From Megamerina dolium (lineage: Eukaryota > Arthropoda > Insecta > Diptera > Megamerinidae): a stretch of DNA of 64,000 nt. Below the pieces are notes generated by a model that saw nothing but the letters and a program-made list of their open reading frames with translations, ran no database searches and was not told where the DNA came from. Location of the stretch: contig OY978529.1 of the NCBI GenBank assembly GCA_963854835.1, positions 4,498,501 to 4,562,500 of the forward strand, given 5' to 3'. The stretch's first letter is position 1; each line of letters starts with the position of its first letter. Shown piece after piece: positions 10,190 through 21,633 of the stretch. A program made the translations under genes and the position numbers.

Positions 10190-11140
10190 TCCTCCTCTCC
10201 TGGATTCTTTACCTGTCCCGGGACAACTATTGCATTGCTTCGGGGCAGGAGATCCAAGATGGCATCTTGAAAAGGGCTCCAATTCTGTTATTCTCTCTGC
10301 GTGCAGGGTCGCTGATGTGCAGTTAGTTGTTGCAGGGTTATGTCGTAGCAGTATTATGTTGCGTCAGGATGATGTTCAGAAACTTTTTCCATTTCTCGCC
10401 GTTTGACATTATTTTCTCTATGATATTTTCAATCGTGTATGCTCCGATTATCCGTTCTAGCGCATATTTTTCATTACTCCACCTTTCACATTTAAAAAAC
10501 GTGTGTTCTGCATCGTCAAATTCTCTGTTTGCCATATATACATCGTGGTGGGTCTGCTTTCTCCATACGACGCAAATATTTTTTAAAATAGTCATAACCG
10601 GATAGAAACTGGGTGTGGTAATAATTTACTTTACCGTGCTCTCTTTGAGTCCATTCTCTACGGTCGGGTATTAACTTCACTGTCCACCTTCCGCTTGGTT
10701 CGGTGTTCCATCTTGCTTGCCACATCCCTATGGTTTGTCGTCTCGCTTCTTGGGAGCTTAGATCCGGCAGCCTCATCTGTTTTGCTTGCCAAAGTTGTCT
10801 GCGTTCCTTAGCTAACAAGTCTATGGGAATGGTTCCGCTTAAACCAACGACTACTACTCCAGACACCGTTCGGTACGAGGAGGCTACTCTGAGTGCGCAG
10901 GTGCGTTGCACAGAATGTAGCACTTTCCGGCGGCCTTTTGACTTTAGCGTATCTACCCATAGTTCGCTTCCATATAGAAGGATCGAGTCCGTCGTTTCCA
11001 TTAGCAGTCTGCGCTTGACTTGACTTGGACCTCCAATATTTACCAACAATTTACTTAGTATTCCCGTTACTGGCGCGGCTCTTTCCGTGGCGTTCTTTAT
11101 ATGCGCCCAAAATGTCAGTCGAGGGTCTAGTTGACATGCG
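10190..11140 (-). mobile_element. R1-clade LINE fragment (C-terminal half and 3' UTR)
   Basis: Minus-strand frame 11049-10516 reads KLLVNIGGPSQVKRRLLM, SILLYGSELWVD, RRKVLHSVQRTCALRVASSY, SGTIPIDLLAKERRQLW and WTQREHGKVNYYHTQFLSG. It continues in another frame at 10595-10338 with EFDDAEHTFFKCERW (zinc-knuckle-like), ALERIIG and LNIILTQHNTA. This order is the post-RT region of R1-type elements (R1/RT1/TRAS relatives). Upstream codons, about 11139-11050, read LDPRLTFWAHIKNATERAAP. One frameshift near 10540 separates the parts. The RT palm and endonuclease are absent and the 5' end is truncated. The flanks are not 28S rDNA as far as I can see. Confidence 0.8.
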
Positions 11141-11160
11141 TATGGTTTACAACTAAATCG

Positions 11161-11298
11161 AACATGTTCGATGTAACATCAAACATGTTTGATGCAACAA
11201 ATTTACAATTTACATGCTACATTTTATTTTTTTTCTTATCCATAATTACAATATATGATCATCAAAACTTTTTGGTTACAACATCATACATGTTCGAT
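11161..11298. repeat. Array of palindromic ACATGTTTGATG motifs, right block
   Basis: ACATGTTCGATG at 11162, a perfect 18-bp palindrome CATCAAACATGTTTGATG at 11177-11194, and CATCATACATGTTCGAT near 11283. Same motif as 8833-9315. The two blocks appear to be one array interrupted by transposon debris. Confidence 0.75.
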
Positions 11299-11389
11299 AT
11301 TATCTTATTCAAGACTACAGCATTAAACTTCTACTGTATTCAATTTTCTCAACGGAAATGTATGTAAAACATGTGTATTTTGTTTGTTT

Positions 11390-11585
11390 GTTTATAATGT
11401 TGCCCACACCTGGGCTTACGTCTTAATAAACTAATCGAACTGCATATAAAAGTCCATATGTGTGTCATACAATTAATTAAAACACCCTTAGGCATTAAAA
11501 TCAGAGTTTCTTAGTAATTTTAATGTCCTTCAATGGGATTTTTTAACAAACTTAAATCCGTTTTCACCACCACCACCACCACCAG

Positions 11586-11616
<31 letters not shown>

Positions 11617-11721
11617 GTCATCGTCATTGCCATCAACACTCTTATAAATACAAAATATGTATCGTACATAGGTACATTCATGCTTACATGCTCACATTAT
11701 ACGCATTTTGTTTTGTGAATG

Positions 11722-11752
<31 letters not shown>

Positions 11753-13830
11753 GCTATTGTATTGTATTGTCTGGTTTTGATGTGAGCCTTTGACAAGTGA
11801 GTTGACAATGTCATCACAAGTTGACAACCTTATTATTATGTTGATGAAGATCTTGCTCTTGTCGCTTCATCATCTACTTATTTTACTTTATTTTGTTTTG
11901 TTGGTTTTGCCTCTATTTTTTTTTTTTTTTTTTGTGTGACGATGATTATGATGACGATTATGAAGTTAATGACATATACACGCTATTATTGTTGTTTTTA
12001 GAACGTATTACATCTATACGCTATATATGCCACCCTCCTCAGCACCTTACATCTCATTACTTAGATGTTTGGACATTATTGCTTATTGTTATTGAGGAGG
12101 TTGATGAGAGGACGCAGCAGTATAAGAATAATTTTTCAATATTCATTCAAGAGAATAATTTGCCATTTCAGCTCACATACATAGTTGTCAATACATATGT
12201 CTCCTTTTTATTTGAATCAACATCAAGTGAATTAATTCATTTGATATGTCATATACATACGAGTACATGCATAAAGACCAACAACGCTAATACCACTACC
12301 ACCACCAACAACAACAAAAACAACAATCACATTGATAAAATCAAGAAACATCTTCAAATGTCACTCACTCATAAACATGCTAAAATATGAAGTTGTCCTG
12401 GCTTAAACACACCACTCAGGCTCATGCTGTGTGGCACCATAATATAATCGCTTGAGCGTACGTACGACTTTTTAAAATGGTGAGAGGGGGCTGTGGTTAA
12501 TCGAAATCTATTAAAAAAGTATTCGAAGTGAATGAAGTACTAAATAAAATCGTAGTCCAACATTAGGTTCGAAGGTAATCTTAAAGTAATGTCAGTCTAA
12601 AAATGTACGCTCAATTTTAATTGTCAATTTTTACAAATTGAAAAATAATTACTTCGAAGTTACTTATATCGTTTTTCTTCAATATATTGGTTACACTTAA
12701 CTGATCAATAGGACAAAGCAGAAGAAATGGGAGGAATATACGAATAATCTACTCATAAAAATATATATCCATTTGCAACCCTGTTCTTTGTCAACCTCAA
12801 TCCCTCTCTCTCTCTCTCTCTCCCTTTCTATGTGTGCCTCAAAATCTTTCATAAAATATCCCTCTGCATTTACTCGTACACTCTCGCCTAAATATTATGC
12901 TCCTCTCCTCGTATCATTGATATCTCCTCAAGTATTATTATTCATATCAGCACCATCAATATGAGCCGATTGTTGTCTCTTATCATTTATGTCAAATGTC
13001 ATGCCAAAAATGAATCAAATCGAAGCAAACAAAACAAACCAGCAATGTAAATACCACAAAACTGTATTGAGAGACGACGAATTGATATGAAGAGAATATT
13101 TCTATATGTACGCCTAAAATATAGCATGATGATGATGATGATGATGATGATGAGTATGACTGTTTGTTGATGAAGGTTACGGTTGATGTACGAGAGATAT
13201 TGGTGATAGAAAATGAAACGGTTGGTACAAACATAAAAGTGATTTTGATGTGTTGCTTGTAGTGATGATTTGACTGGTGATGACATATATATGAGTCATT
13301 TTATCAAAAGTTATGAGGTTTTTTTTGATTACATCAGTGCAGTATATAAAGTGAATAATTTGTAAATACAACAACAAATGTGACGCCACCAAGACACTTG
13401 AAAATCCGTAAATACTCTGTTTTGATAATCTCCTTAGGCTTTTTCACATTTAACCATTAACAATCGCTCACGAAATGATTCATAATTTTAGGTTTATCTG
13501 CTTATTTTTTTTGCTTCTGATAATTTTATGATCAAATTTACATATTCCTTATGTTCACTATCTTATTGAGAGTACTCACACATTTTTCTAGCCTATATGA
13601 ACTCTCTGTCAATATCCTTGATGGATTTCTTTTGAAAATAGCAAACAATACCTTTACTCTGAGTTAATTCAAAATACATATTTTCCATTGACGATTTTAT
13701 ATTTATATTATAAGCACATGGATTTTGGACTTGAATAATAAATAGCTATATTTTGTTATACCAAATTGTTCAGAAATGAGCATTTTTTAGAAAAGTTCTA
13801 TAAAAAATTTGTCGTATATACCAAAAATGG
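11390..13830. other. Microsatellite-rich unique DNA
   Basis: Contains (CAC)n 11565-11583, (CAT)n 11585-11630, (GTT)n 11722-11751, poly-T 11919-11935, (TC)n 12803-12821 and (GAT)n 13126-13153. Long open frames here (for example 11893-12390) are products of low-complexity codons such as poly-Phe and Asn/Thr runs and are not believed. Looks like host intergenic or intronic DNA. Confidence 0.6.
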
Positions 13831-13948
13831 ACTCTTCTAATAACACTCTAGAAGAGTTCCATTATTCAAGCTGCTTACTCTGATCTGATCACATATTTTC
13901 ACCATCCATTTTTTACATGGTGCGACGCAGCTAGATTTTAAATAAGTA

Positions 13949-15009
13949 CTGGATGTTTTTTTTAGCAACTTTCTTTTCGGCAACACTGTTTTTGACAGCT
14001 CAGCTGTTTTCGTGCAACATATTACTGTCAAACATGTTCAGTTTGATCTATAATTTAACCATGGAAACGACTTACAAACGAACAACGCTTACAGATTATT
14101 GAATTTTATTATCAAAATACATGCTCGGAGGCGGCTATTCGGAATCTTGTGACTAAATTTCGCACCAAATTTACATTATTGAACATTAAACCATCAACAC
14201 ACATACGTAGAGTGAAGACAGAGGAAAATATCGCAGCTGTTTTTCGCCAGTGTTGTTGATGACCTTGAATTATCGATCGGCACCGTTCGCAGCAATTGGG
14301 GCTCTGTTGGATGTAATGTAATTTGGATATAAAACCTCTTAAAATACAGAATTGAAGCCACACTACCTACCACAATGGCTAACTTTTGGTGAATGGGTGC
14401 TGGCAAAGTTGGATGAAGATCCACTTTTTTATCGTGGTCGTGGACGAACGGCGGTGAGCAGGCTCAAACGGTGTCCAAATTAGTATTTGCGGTCAGGAAG
14501 GCTTTCCTATATATTTGATGGGATTGCCAGGAAATCATGTACTATGAGCTGCTCCCCTATGGCCAAACTCTTAATTCGGACCTGTACTGTCAACAATTGG
14601 AACGTCTGAAGGAAGCAATCGCCCAGAAGCGACCAGCTTTGGCCAATAGGAGAGGAATTGTGTTCCATCAGGACAACGCCAGGCCACACACATCGATAGT
14701 GACTCGCCAGAAGCTCCGGGAGCTTGCTTGAGAGATTCATATACATCCACCTTATAGTCCTGTCTATGGCGAATGATTTTGCTGATAAAAAATTCGCCTC
14801 AAGAGAAACTTGTGAAAATCGGCTGTCCCAGTTTTTTGCCAAAAGGGACGAGGGTTTCTATGAGAGTGGCATTATGAAATTACCTTCAAAATGCCAACAA
14901 GTTATCGAACAAAACGGTGCATATTTGACCTAAATCGAATCATTCCAACTATGCTAGATAAAACCTTCAATTTAATGCAAAAATAATGGATGTCTCTTTC
15001 CTAGACCTT
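13949..15009 (+). mobile_element. Chimeric mariner: DD41D 5' half joined to mellifera-type 3' half
   Basis: The left half (13949-about 14430) matches the DD41D element at 43154-44019: a decayed TIR (CTGGATGTTTTTTTT after TA), shared leader (GTCAAACATGTTCAGTTTG), then LQIIEFYYQN, EAAIRNLVTKFRTKFTLLN, RRVKTEENIAAVF and FGEWVLAKLDEDPLFYR across frames. From about 14437 the sequence is a different mariner. Related codons give ELLPYGQTLNSDLYCQQLER, GIVFHQDNARPHTSIVTR (second catalytic Asp) and the tail FYESGIMKLPSK, CQQVIEQNGAYLT, with the third catalytic block lost after HPPYSP. The right end resembles the 52474 element. Several stops; not functional. Confidence 0.8.
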
Positions 15010-15154
15010 ATATAAGTACTATGGTTTGTGTATTGCCTAAATTCGGTGGGCTTAGTTTATCGACACCCTGGGGATTTCTTGTCATCAGAGAGTACAGAGT
15101 TGGACACAGAAAGGCTTTTGTTGTTACTATCAGCTTCTCTTCCAGTACTGCTGA

Positions 15155-15218
15155 GTGTACTATTTATAAATATTAGCCGGATCCGAACGGCAGAACCCTT
15201 GTGACATCCCTTTCTGTG
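15155..15218 (-). repeat. SINE fragment (central part)
   Basis: TATTAGCCGGATCCGAACGG and CAGAACCCTTGTGACATC match the middle of the tRNA-derived SINE family (for example 17360-17412). Neither the head nor the 3' tail is present. Confidence 0.7.
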
Positions 15219-17030
15219 CACTTTGGAACAGAGATGAGGATATATGCATCTGTTTATGAAGCTGCAACATTGAATCTAGACCATTGCAATGGAACAATTG
15301 AAAGGAAAGTAAAATTTAACGGCTGAATGTCAAAACTACCAAAGCTTGAGTCCAAACGAAACCAGATCCGGGCTAACAATCTTCGAAGGCTAAGCAAACG
15401 GAAACACTGAACTATTGTAAAAATTATGACCGCCAGATACAGTGCCTACCAAGACGAACTTCTGCAGGAGATGAAGGAGGAGGAGGAAAATAAAAAACCG
15501 CCAACCACGAAGCTGTCTTTCAATATTGAAACTTCAGACAGGTATACAGATATTTCGGAAGGGAAGACGATGGGGTTTCATAGGGCATCAAAAACGACTT
15601 TGGTTTGCTTAAGTGCCGTGGTATCACGCCACAATTAACAATATTAAAAACGGTATCTCTTAGATGTTGCCTTAGCTATTTTACTATTTTTAGTATTAGT
15701 AGCCATCTAGTCACACAAATTGAAAGCAATTGAAATGGAAATCTTAATATTTAACATAAAGGACTCCCAAGATGTGGATTGTGATAACTACAACAATGTG
15801 GATGAAAGTGAAGCTGTATATTTACCCCACAATAATAATAACAACAAACCAATATTTGATCAAAATTCAATATTGACATCATTTTGATGGAAATGACATG
15901 CAAGCACATACACTTGATGAACAAAGAAAATATTGAATGGAAAAATATCTGAACAAACAAAAACTTATCAAAAAACACAGATTTAGATGAATTTCACTAA
16001 AGAGCAGAATTTTTCCCCCAAAAAAAAAAAAACATACAAAAAATACATTTTCTGAATATGTGAAGGTCATCAACAACAACAAGAACAACAAAAATGGGAA
16101 TATGAAGGACAGAAAAATATAAAGCACTGAAGAGCATGTGTGATGATGATTTGAATTAGTGAATGAGTGACTGAGCACTCGAGTATTAGAACTACCTTGA
16201 GTATTGAAACTTAATAAGTGACGATATATACGATAAACACTTGACAGGTGTGACATAAGCAAGAAACAGCATCATAGCATCAATAGAATCATATCAACAG
16301 CAGCAGGTAATCTTCAATGAACCACCCATCAATGCAAATATGTCACAAAAAAAACAATAAAATAAAATAAAATAAAATAAAATAAATAAAATCATAATAA
16401 TAAGATAGAAAATCACAAATATGATGAGGATTATTTCAATGTCCATCATCATTCAGCCATTCCATCTTCACCTTCATCCAGCCAGACACACTCATCGTCG
16501 AAAGAATAAATGAGAATCAAATCAAAATTGGAATTATAATAATGTGATGTGATGATGATTGTGATTATGATTATGATGACGGACATTGACAATGAATTCA
16601 AATTCTGTGTACTCCATCCATATATTTATTTACTGTCCCTTCAATCTATAGACTCTTAAAAAAATCTTTTTTTTTTCCTTCTATTTATTAAAAATAATTA
16701 ATTTTTGTCTATTCACTCCCAATGCTATTTCCTGGTGACTGTCTTTTTTTTTTTACCAATTTACTGATTTTTTTTGGGGGATATTTTATACACTTTTATT
16801 CCCTTATTTTCTTGTGTTTATTTTTCCTTATAATTTCGTATTAAACAAATTTGATGAAAATGTCCACTGATATTTATTCAAATGTCAATCAATGTCAAAC
16901 CATCATCATCATCAACTGCGAAATTGTGTTCATTGTCTACATACTGTAAATGGTGTTAGGAAATGTTCATGCACGTGATGAAAAGTGGAGCTGAAAGGAT
17001 ATACATACCATTTTGACAGTGGGAGAAATG
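15219..17030. other. Unique AT-rich DNA with microsatellites
   Basis: Contains an (AAAAT)n run at 16357-16391, CAT/GAT-rich stretches around 16430-16580 and many CAA/AAC runs. The 70-residue frame at 15426-15638 (QEMKEEEENKKPPTTKLSFN) is not recognised and has no visible partner exons, so I do not call it a gene. Confidence 0.5.
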
Positions 17031-17880
17031 TAAATGTTAAGGGAAAATATTATGGTTTCTTCTGATTCTTGTTCTGATTTCTCTTTACTAGTAAATATGA
17101 TCGTATGTAACATATTTCAGTTTGATAGCTTTATATTTTCTTCAACGTCTCCGTGTAGAGGCGATTTTTGTTCAACTAGGGGTATCTGTAAATTTTCAGG
17201 TCCTTCTAGGCTATTTTTTATGGGATCAAACGCAAGGGGTGGAGATAAGGAGTAAGTATAATATAAAAAAATAAATATGTGGGACTTAAAGCTCATTGGC
17301 CGAGCCCTTCTCTTCCATTACTGTTGTGCGTGTTAAATTTTTGGACAGTATTAGAAGGGACCTACTTATTTTAGCCGGTTCCGAACGGCAGAACTCTTGT
17401 GACATCACTTTTTCTGAGCTTAGTCACAGAGTTCTTTTAGAAGCTTTTTCATGGCAAGTTGTTACTGTCGGAAGAATTGCCAATTGCTTGGCGACAGGTG
17501 GGTACCGTTCGAAAGAAAAATCTTCTTGATATTAAATTTATTATTTATCAGCCGGGAATTGAACCATGACCTACAGATCAGAAGGCCAACACACTAACCA
17601 CTGAGCTACGGTACCCAGTATAATATATTCCTGAAAAATATTGAGGAGCATAAATGAATGGGAATAAATCATACATTTGACCCCTCTAAAGGTTGCCCAG
17701 CGGTGTGGGGGAATTTTTTAAAAAGCCTTTATTTTGCTTGAGAGTCCTCTAATAGGTAGAGATAAGGGGTAAATTGTCGTATATTCCGAAAAATTATTGT
17801 GCGAGAAATTAATTGGAGTCGAAGCTATATTTTAGCCCTCTTAAGGTGAATCCTGGGAAGCTCTGAGATTATTTACTAGT
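17030..17880. repeat. Family B repeat region (interrupted by a SINE)
   Basis: Diverged units carrying elements such as TTTTCAGGTCCTTCTAGG, GGGGTGGAGATAAGGAGTAAG, AAATTAATTGGAGTC and TTTGACCCCTCTAAAGG. The same unit family recurs at 22573-23645, 24330-24570, 27350-27600, 57420-57735, 58895-59460 and 62150-62360. The SINE at 17266-17616 sits inside it. Confidence 0.65.
17266..17616 (-). mobile_element. tRNA-derived SINE copy 1, with 11-bp target-site duplication
   Basis: Complete-looking minus-strand SINE. The 5' head (right end) has an A box (TAGCTCAGTGG) and a B box close to GGTTCAATCCC. The body contains the conserved CCGTTCGGAACCGGCTAAAA, and the 3' end is an AT-rich ATTTATTTTTT tail at the left. 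It is flanked by perfect direct repeats AGTATAATATA at 17255-17265 and 17617-17627, the hallmark of LINE-mediated insertion. The head resembles tRNA-Arg(TCT): GCGTTGGCCTTCTGATC against the usual anticodon arm with TCT in the loop. Confidence 0.95.
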
Positions 17881-18141
17881 TTTTCTCGAATATTTTTGAA
17901 CTTTTGACTCTCTTTGGTACCACTTATCCCATACCACCACTACCATTTTTTGGTTGACGCATATTTTTATGTAATCTCTCAAAATGAGAGAAACACGCTT
18001 ATCAAAATCGTAAGGGTGTGCCCTAACGTATGAATAGTATACGTACATATTGGATTTTAGGTATTTAAAATGATTTTCAACAGAAGTCACAAGTAGTATA
18101 AAATTGCAATGGATAATATGGGAAATATTTTCAAGTTGAAG

Positions 18142-19490
18142 CATCATTATTCATCATCATCATCATCAGCATCATCATCATATATGGCCATTACAACCCG
18201 TTATCGAGTTACGGCCGACCGCAGCAGCTCTCTCCAGGCGTCTCTACTTTGTGCGCGCCTTCTCTAATCCATTACACCAATCACAGACAGGTTTTCCACG
18301 ACCTGGTCCTTCCATCGGAGGTATGGCCTATGGCTATCCTCTCCGTGGTCGTCCAGTAGCTTCCGTTTCAAACACTTTTTCGCCGGATCTTCTTTATCCA
18401 TACGCATAACATGGCCTAGCCACCGCAGACGTTGAATAGTGATGCATTGGACTATGTCAATGTCAGCGTAGGGATCGTACAGTTCGTGGTTCATTCGAAT
18501 ACGAAGAATTTTTCTCTCGAACACCCCAAGCGTGGTTGCATCATTCTGCGACACAACCCATGCTTCTGCGCCATAGAGCAGCATGGGTATGATGAGCGCC
18601 CTGTAAAGTGTCAGAGGGGCTCTATTCGTCATTTCCTTACTGAGCCCGTAGTAACACCTATTAGTAAAAGTGAGTCTTCGCTTTATCTCCAGGCTGACAT
18701 CATTTTCGGTGTTAACGGCGGTGCCAAGGTAAGTAAACTCCTTGACAACTTCGAAAGAATAGTTGTCCGCAGCAACGTGGGATCCTAGACGCCGCATCTC
18801 TCTGTTCGTGGACAGCATATACTTCGTTTTGCCTTCGTTCGCCGGCAAACCCACTTTCGCTGATTCCTTTTCGATCGCAGAAAACGCAGCAGTAACATCT
18901 CGCTTACATCGTCCGAAGATATCAATCAGCATCCGCAAGGAGCTGGACACTTTTGTAGAAAATAGTGCCATTACGATGTACAGCGTCTTTTCGTAATACC
19001 CCTTACATCACAAGAGTGAAGTGTTTGCAGCATAAAGGATCGCCTTGTCTGAAACCCCGCATGGTAACAACGGATTCGGAGAGGTCATTTCCTACCTTGA
19101 TGGAGCTGCAAGTGTTGCTCAACGTCATTCTACAGAGCCTTATCAGCTACGCAGGGATATCGAACTCCGACATGGTGGCATACAGGCAATCTCGTATCAG
19201 GCTATCGAACTCAGCTTTATAATCGACTTAGGGATGATGGATGTCGATTTGCTTTTCGTGGGTTTTTTCCAGGATTTAGCACAGTGTGAAAACCTGGTCG
19301 ATGGTGGACTTGCCAAGTCTAAAGCCGCACTAATAAGGTCCAATAAGCGTGTTGGCAAATGGCTTTAGTCTTTCACACAGTACGCTCGACAGGATCTTAT
19401 ATGAGATGGCAAGAAGACTGATACCCCGCAAGTTGGCGCATAGCATCATTAATAGGCTATTGAAATCGGTAGGTGTTGTTATTCTTTCTT
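18142..19490 (-). mobile_element. RTE-like LINE, subfamily 2, 5'-truncated (RT to 3' end)
   Basis: The minus-strand element ends at the left in a (GAT)n tail (18150-18180 on the plus strand as ATC repeats). From the right, broken frames give RT blocks: KSTID..TLRQILE-like, CRMTLSNTCSSIKVGNDLSE and GFRQGDPL (around 19040-19060). The longest frame, 18971-18264, has CKRDVTAAFSAIEKESAKVG, TKYMLSTNREMRRLGSHVAA, LLYGAEAWVV, FERKILRI, QRLRWLGHVMRMD and LRWKDQVVENL. The catalytic YADD box expected near 18930 is lost: the copy reads SSLRMLIDIFGRC where the sister at 45178 has LLVYADDIDII. The 5' end abuts an I-like fragment. Confidence 0.85.
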
Positions 19491-19494
19491 TAGC

Positions 19495-20730
19495 TCCGAC
19501 TATGTCATCGTTCGTAGGAAATTTTGTTCTAATATATTTACAAAAAAATATATACTTAAGAATCTTAAACCCGTCCGCATAGACGGAACAGAGATAATAC
19601 TACAAAAGACAGTAAAATTCTTGGGTATAACATTCGACCAAAAATGTTTATCGAAAACACATATTGAGGAAATGGCAAAGAAAACTACTAGTGTATTCAT
19701 GACACGTAAAGCCATCTCAGGGAAAAGTTGGGGCTGTACACCAAAAATTATGCGATGGATTTACACAGCAGTGGTCAGACCAATGATCTCATACGGGGCG
19801 GTGGTGTGGGAGAAATGTACAATGCAGGAAGTGATCAGCAACACACTTAGCAGGATACAAAGATTAGCGTGTGTATGCATGCGGACATGACCTACGGCAT
19901 CTTTGGAAATTCCCTTGAAATTCACACCCCTTCATGTTTATATTCAGTCCCAGGCAGGAAGAGCGATTCTAAGAATGTCTAAAGGAAGCATTGAAATAGG
20001 AGGGCACTTTGCTCGCAGAAAGTTTGATATTCTTGCGAAACGGCCAGCCAGACGGCAATCAATCATAGTATCTGGTGATCGAGTGTCTTGAGAAGCTGAG
20101 CATCCTGAGTGAAAGCAATCAGGTGTGAATACTATGGGTTCCAGGTCACGTGGGAATTCCAGGAAACGAAAAGCCAGAGGAACTCGCTAGAAAGGGAGCA
20201 GCAACCCCGTTTGTAGGCCCGGAACCATTCGGCGGATTGGGAAAGGACAACTTTTCCAAAATCTTTAGGGAAGCAGAAGATATACAAAGGAAGCAATATT
20301 GAGACAATCTACCGGCGTTACTACAATCAAAGTCATTCTTAGTAACATATAACCTAAATAGATTTAAGAATGGTATGAAGCTAAACAAGAATAATTTAAG
20401 AATCATTACAGGAATTCTGACAGGACATTGTAGGTTGAAATATCAACTGACAAAATTGGCAATTTAATCTTTTGAAATTTGTAGGTTTTACGGGGAGGAG
20501 GATGAAACCTAAACCTTTTTGCACTAATGCAAAAAGGAAAGAAACACCTTGGTGAATATTTACTAACTGATGGGGCAATCAGACTCGGGAGCATAGGCGC
20601 AATACTGCAATTCATAGAGGATGTTGGACTCAAAGAAATGCATTGAAGCAAAATGAAGGGGGCACAATAGATTTTATAGGTCGCGGTGCTGGAAGAGAAG
20701 AGGGCCTATAAGTGCACCAAATTTTTTTAA
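19495..20730 (+). mobile_element. I-like LINE fragment (post-RT, RNase H, tail)
   Basis: Plus-strand frame 19621-19890 reads MGITFDQKCLSKTHIEEMAK, RWIYTAVVRPMISYGAVVW and LSRIQRLACVCMRT. The next frame, 19903-20091, continues with LKFTPLHVYIQSQAGRAILR. RNase H C-terminal sequence follows near 20126-20240 (WVPGHVGIPGNEKPEELARK, GAATPFVGPEPFGGLG; the usual catalytic Asp after NE.A is Pro-Glu here). Then come LKLNKNNLRIITGILTGHCR and FYGEEDET. Stops at 19888 and 20089 and later frameshifts mark it as dead. The first half of RNase H with its TDGS motif is missing. It begins abruptly next to the RTE fragment on the left. Confidence 0.8.
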
Positions 20731-21630
20731 TTGGAAGTCCTACAAAAGACCTTAAGTATGGAATCCAAAGGGATCATGCCACCACCGCCACCAATATCAC
20801 CTTTACTTCAACTACTCATCACAATATATGAAGAATAATAATTTATACAATCGATCATACTCACATATGTATACTCACTTATACATATGGAAGTAATATT
20901 ATTAAATGCAATATATTGTATTTATTAATATGACACGCATACGCCCAAATGCTTATTAGCAACGCTTATTTAACAAACAAACAAAAACAACATTTCAACA
21001 TTTCAACATATGTGTATGTGTGTGTGTGCAACATTCAGAAAAGCATAAAATCTAATCAATTCCAATTAGACAAAGAACACATCATCACCATCAGTAGTTG
21101 CATCATTATCATTATCATCATTATCGGCATCAGTATCAGCATCTTTCTTAGCTCTCTCCAATGTATTAATGATATATGTACTAGAATATGCATAAATAAA
21201 ATATTATTCACGCCCACTAATCAACATGTACTATGTACATTTGTATGTTATATTTTCACTTATAAATAATTATTATTATTTATCATTTCCAATTTTTTTG
21301 TTTTTTGTAGTTTTCTTTTTCTTTTCTTATAGCTTAATTCATAACAAATTATATAGAATTTTTGAAACAATTTGCTTTTGTTTTATTCACCGTACATTTG
21401 ATGAGTATATTTGAAGAAATTCCATTTTGTCGATGTGTAATTAATTTAGGTTAAAGTTATCTAAGATATCTTCAATTTTGTACGGGAGCATCTGTAAAGT
21501 GTGGCTATAGAGGATAAGCATTTAAAAGAAAAATTTCTGGGAAGAACAAGAGGTCGGTTATTCATCAATTTTGAAGTTCTCTTGCCTTCATTTTGTTTGA
21601 CAGCCCCTATAAGGTGTGAAGGTAAGCAGT
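20731..21630. other. AT-rich unique DNA
   Basis: Low-complexity TCATCATTATC-type stretches (21090-21160), GT-rich runs near 21010 and poly-T blocks near 21296-21330. No supported gene. Confidence 0.5.
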
Positions 21631-21633
21631 AAG

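Noticed and set aside
10327..10605. Plus-strand frames over the R1-clade fragment (also 10703-11023)
   Set aside because: Antisense shadows of the minus-strand reverse transcriptase C-terminus.
11893..12390. 165-residue open frame on the plus strand
   Set aside because: Dominated by poly-Phe, Thr and Asn runs from T, ACC and AAC simple repeats; no domain.
15426..15638. 70-residue charged frame
   Set aside because: No family resemblance, no splice context that I could support, located next to transposon relics.
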